The notes under the pieces: model-generated | What the model was told of the DNA's origin: nothing | The model's database searches: none | What the model saw: the letters and a program-made list of their open reading frames with translations, nothing else | Made by a program: the position numbers and the translations under genes | In this document: positions 61,537-64,000 of the stretch, in pieces | Layout of the letters: the number at the start of each line of letters is the position of its first letter | Position numbering within the stretch: position 1 is the first letter of the stretch | Assembly: GCF_008297975.1 (NCBI RefSeq) | Contig: NZ_VLNY01000009.1 | Location: 1 to 64,000 of the forward strand | DNA from: Antrihabitans cavernicola | GTDB lineage: Bacteria > Actinomycetota > Actinomycetes > Mycobacteriales > Mycobacteriaceae | Reading direction: 5' to 3' | DNA length: 64,000 nt

Positions 61537-62595
61537 TCACACTTGAGGTGCCGAATGCCCTGACGCTTCACGCAGCGGTGCCGTCGCGAAATCAGCGAGA
61601 CCGTCAGTCGGCAACACCTGTGCTGTGAAGCCGATCAGCCCGGATGCGCGCTGCGCGCTCGCGACGATATGGCGCACGTCGCCCGATCGATACTGCCCGG
61701 TGACGACGGGTGCAGGACCACCGCAGCGTTCGGACAGCGTCGCAGCAACCTCGCCGATCGTGATCGGATGACCGGAGCACACGTTGAGCGGAACGAACCC
61801 GTCGAGCTGCGCCTCCACAGCAGCCCGGTTCGCTGCTGCCACATCAGTGACGTGCACGAAGTCGCGCGCTTGCAATCCATCTTCGTACACGCGAGGTGGC
61901 TGACCCGCCTCCAACGCCGACCTGAACATTGCGGCGACACCGGAATACGGCGTGTCCCTTGGCATTTGATCGCCGTAGACATTGTGATAGCGCAACGCCA
62001 CCACGCTGCCGCCCACCGCGGCGGCCCATGCCAGCGCGTAGTGCTCCTGCGCAACCTTGCTTGCGGCGTAGGTACTTCGCGGCCGCAGCGGCGCGTCCTC
62101 GTCGACCAATTCCCAGGTGAGGGTCTCTCCCGTCGCTGGATCGACATTGTCGAAGATGCCGTTGTCGAGGTCTTCGCGGCGACGAGGGAGAGGCTCCACC
62201 GTTCCGGACGTTGCGCTCCGGTAGCGCCCCTCGCCGTAGACCACCATCGACGACGCCAGCACCAGCCTGTGGCAGCCCGCGCGATCCATCGCCGCGAGTA
62301 GTACTGCCGTACCGAAATCGTTGTGACTGGCGTAGGCAGGCGCATCTTGCGCACCGATGCCTGCCCCGACGACAGCAGCCTGATGGCACACGACGTCGAC
62401 CCCCTGCAAGGCATCGTCGAGAGCAGCACCATCGCGAACATCGCTGCGTCGCAGGCCGTTCGGCACAGACGGATCCTCACCGTGAGCCGATGCGATCAGC
62501 GCATCGAGCGCGACGACGTCGTGCCCCGCGTCGATCAGCGCAGAATGGACATGTGCTCCGATGAAACCCGCTGCGCCCGTGAGCAGTACTCGCAT
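61537..62595 (-). CDS. NAD-dependent sugar epimerase/dehydratase, GalE3-like
   Basis: A 352-residue extended SDR protein. The NAD loop is LLTGAAGFIGAHVHSAL, the catalytic Ser/Tyr-Lys triad is LASSMVVYGEG, then STYAASKVAQE. It closely follows the MTA phosphorylase gene (nine bases). M. tuberculosis has the same pair as Rv0535 (pnp) and Rv0536 (galE3). It probably interconverts or dehydrates a nucleotide sugar; the exact sugar is unknown. Confidence 0.88.
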   Translation of the reverse strand: MRVLLTGAAGFIGAHVHSALIDAGHDVVALDALIASAHGEDPSVPNGLRRSDVRDGAALDDALQGVDVVCHQAAVVGAGIGAQDAPAYASHNDFGTAVLLAAMDRAGCHRLVLASSMVVYGEGRYRSATSGTVEPLPRRREDLDNGIFDNVDPATGETLTWELVDEDAPLRPRSTYAASKVAQEHYALAWAAAVGGSVVALRYHNVYGDQMPRDTPYSGVAAMFRSALEAGQPPRVYEDGLQARDFVHVTDVAAANRAAVEAQLDGFVPLNVCSGHPITIGEVAATLSERCGGPAPVVTGQYRSGDVRHIVASAQRASGLIGFTAQVLPTDGLADFATAPLREASGHSAPQV

Positions 62596-62604
62596 GCGTT
62601 TCTC

Positions 62605-63408
62605 CTACGGCAGTTCGATCGGAAGGGTCACGCCGTCGTGAACTCTGCAGTGCTCGCAGGTGTCGTCACCATCGACCGCGGCGACAGCCCGACTCACCAG
62701 CGACTTGAACGGTCCGATGTTGCGCTCGAATTCGGCGAACACATCGACAGCCCGCACGCCTGCACCTGCTTCCACGCCTGCGTCCAGGTCGGTCACCAGG
62801 GCAATTGCGGCATAACACATTTCGAGCTCGCGTGCGAGAACAGCTTCCGGGTGGCCGGTCATGTTCACCAAGCGCCAACCTTGCGCTGCAAACCACTGGC
62901 TCTCGGCGCGCGTGGAGAAGCGCGGGCCTTCCACGACCACCATGGTTCCGCCGTCATCGCCGCCGGATTGCACAGCAGCCGAACGCAGTTCGGGACAATA
63001 GGGATCGGCGAACGACACATGAACGCCGCCTGCATCGAAATACGTCTGATCGCGCCCGGATGTCCGATCCACCAGCTGATCGGGTACGACGATGGAACCC
63101 GCGCCGAGTTCGGGCGTCAGGCTTCCCACCGCGCACGGCGCGAAAATGCGTCGCACACCCAGTGATCGCAAGGCCCACAAGTTCGCGCGATACGGCACGG
63201 TGTGCGGCGAGAACTGATGCTTCGCGCCGTGCCGCGGCAGAAAGGCCACCGTCCGCTCGCCGACCATGCCGATGGTGATCGAACCACTCGGGCTGCCGTA
63301 CGGCGTCTCCACATCCACGCTGCGAGCGTCGGAGCCGAAGAAGTCGTAGAAGCCGCTACCGCCGATGATGGCGAGAGTGGGCGATAGATCCGGTGAGCTG
63401 CTGGGCAT
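62605..63408 (-). CDS. 5'-Methylthioadenosine phosphorylase-type purine nucleoside phosphorylase
   Basis: A 267-residue protein from ATG 63408. MTAP motifs are LAIIGGSGFYDFFG, FLPRHGAKHQFSPHTVPYRANLWAL, VVVEGPRFSTRAESQWF and LVNMTGHPEAVLARELEMCYAAI. It phosphorolyses methylthioadenosine (or another purine nucleoside), feeding methionine and adenine salvage. It corresponds to Rv0535. It lies 28 bases after truA on the same strand, probably one transcript with truA and the epimerase. Confidence 0.92.
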   Translation of the reverse strand: MPSSSPDLSPTLAIIGGSGFYDFFGSDARSVDVETPYGSPSGSITIGMVGERTVAFLPRHGAKHQFSPHTVPYRANLWALRSLGVRRIFAPCAVGSLTPELGAGSIVVPDQLVDRTSGRDQTYFDAGGVHVSFADPYCPELRSAAVQSGGDDGGTMVVVEGPRFSTRAESQWFAAQGWRLVNMTGHPEAVLARELEMCYAAIALVTDLDAGVEAGAGVRAVDVFAEFERNIGPFKSLVSRAVAAVDGDDTCEHCRVHDGVTLPIELP

Positions 63409-63436
63409 GTCCTCGATTGTGCCCCAACCCTCGAGC

Positions 63437-64000
63437 TCAGCCGCAGCACCCGGGCAACGCAGGCCGCACATCACGCGTCTCGGCATTGCGCGCGGCAAGA
63501 TCGTCGTCGGCCGGGTAGTCGACCCGAACCAGGCTCAATCCCAGTGCGGGAGCGACCAACACGCTGCTGGAGCGCTGCCGCTCGTCGAGCAGGCCGATCG
63601 CCCATTCCGGCGTTCGACGCCCCTCACCGACGGCAAGGACCGCGCCGATCAGACTTCGCACCATCGACCAACAGAACGCGTCCGCGCTCACGTGCGCGGT
63701 AAGCCGATCCCCAACCTGCACCCACTCGAAACGCTGCAGTTCACGGATGGTCGTCGCATTCTCTTTGCGTCGGCAGTAGGCGGCGAAATCGTGCAGGCCG
63801 AGCATTCCGGTGGACGCCGTCTGCATGGCGTCGATGTTCAACGGCCTGCGCGTACTGACCACACTCCGAGCTTCCAGCGGATCGGCACCGGACAGCGCTG
63901 TGCTGAAACGGTACTCGTAGTGACGTCGAATCGCAGAGAATCGCGCATCGAACGCGGTTGGGGCAACAGAGATTCGGGTGATCCGCACGTCCGGCGGCAA
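63437..64000 (-). CDS. truA: tRNA pseudouridine synthase A, C-terminal part (cut by window end)
   Basis: The visible 187 residues hold the second half of Tru[41 protein letters not shown] and the conserved [24 protein letters not shown]. The N-terminal half with the catalytic Asp lies beyond the window. TruA forms pseudouridine at positions 38-40 of tRNA anticodon arms. In M. tuberculosis truA (Rv3455c) lies just past the ESX-4 genes; here 27 kb separates it from eccE. Confidence 0.92.
   Translation of the reverse strand: MPPDVRITRISVAPTAFDARFSAIRRHYEYRFSTALSGADPLEARSVVSTRRPLNIDAMQTASTGMLGLHDFAAYCRRKENATTIRELQRFEWVQVGDRLTAHVSADAFCWSMVRSLIGAVLAVGEGRRTPEWAIGLLDERQRSSSVLVAPALGLSLVRVDYPADDDLAARNAETRDVRPALPGCCG

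Overview
The window is high-GC actinobacterial DNA with dense, often overlapping genes and many GTG/TTG starts. Three things point to a mycolate-containing actinobacterium of the Rhodococcus/Nocardia type: an ESX-4-type type VII secretion locus that includes EccE, Rv1747/PknF-like phospho-signalling proteins, and several gene groups that match Mycobacterium tuberculosis loci. The genus is inferred from gene content, not measured.

The backbone follows the M. tuberculosis order glmM-rpsI-rplM-(esxT-esxU-Rv3446c-eccC4-eccD4-mycP4-eccB4)-truA. Here that backbone is opened twice. About 16.8 kb sits between rplM and the first esx gene, and about 27 kb sits between eccE and truA.

Layout. 1-540: end of an IS5-type transposase that truncates a DUF6194 gene. 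540-4070: PspC protein, luciferase-like flavoprotein, small membrane protein, ABC-F ATPase. 4065-4715: VapBC-type toxin-antitoxin pair with a perfect palindromic operator. 4731-7179: glmM, rpsI, rplM. 7353-8541: an AbiEi/DUF559-like gene bracketed by two related hairpin repeats. 8536-11150: rocD, ddaH and an AsnC regulator (arginine/ornithine metabolism). 11154-21548: a membrane and cell-surface signalling block (Hsp70-like membrane protein, lipoproteins, Rv1747-like FHA-ABC exporter, FHA/zinc-ribbon protein, PknF-like Ser/Thr kinase), including one frameshifted lipoprotein gene. 21541-23020: TetR regulator, hydrolase and their AT-rich operator. 23096-23967: decayed IS30-family element. 24025-36535: the ESX locus (two WXG100 proteins, Rv3446c-type protein, EccC, EccD, MycP, EccB, EccE). 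36542-40447: two FMN reductases around a PadR-controlled DrrAB-type exporter. 40571-47837: PAS/GAF-like protein, a methyltransferase/DUF2064/GT2/membrane-protein group like Rv0539-Rv0541c, a two-component system and an IclR regulator. 47872-57947: a six-gene choline/glycine betaine catabolic operon. 58302-59708: HNH (DUF222) nuclease. 59996-61536: Rieske ferredoxin and ferredoxin reductase. 61537-64000: epimerase, MTA phosphorylase and truA (cut by the window end).

How parts work together. The ESX genes would form one secretion apparatus exporting the WXG100 pair. The kinase and FHA proteins upstream look like a separate phospho-signalling module that may monitor the envelope. The betaine operon covers uptake, alcohol oxidation, aldehyde oxidation, Rieske demethylation and dimethylglycine oxidation. 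The detached ferredoxin/reductase pair carries the same tandem operator arrangement, so it is probably that oxygenase's electron supply. No tRNA, rRNA or CRISPR array was recognised.
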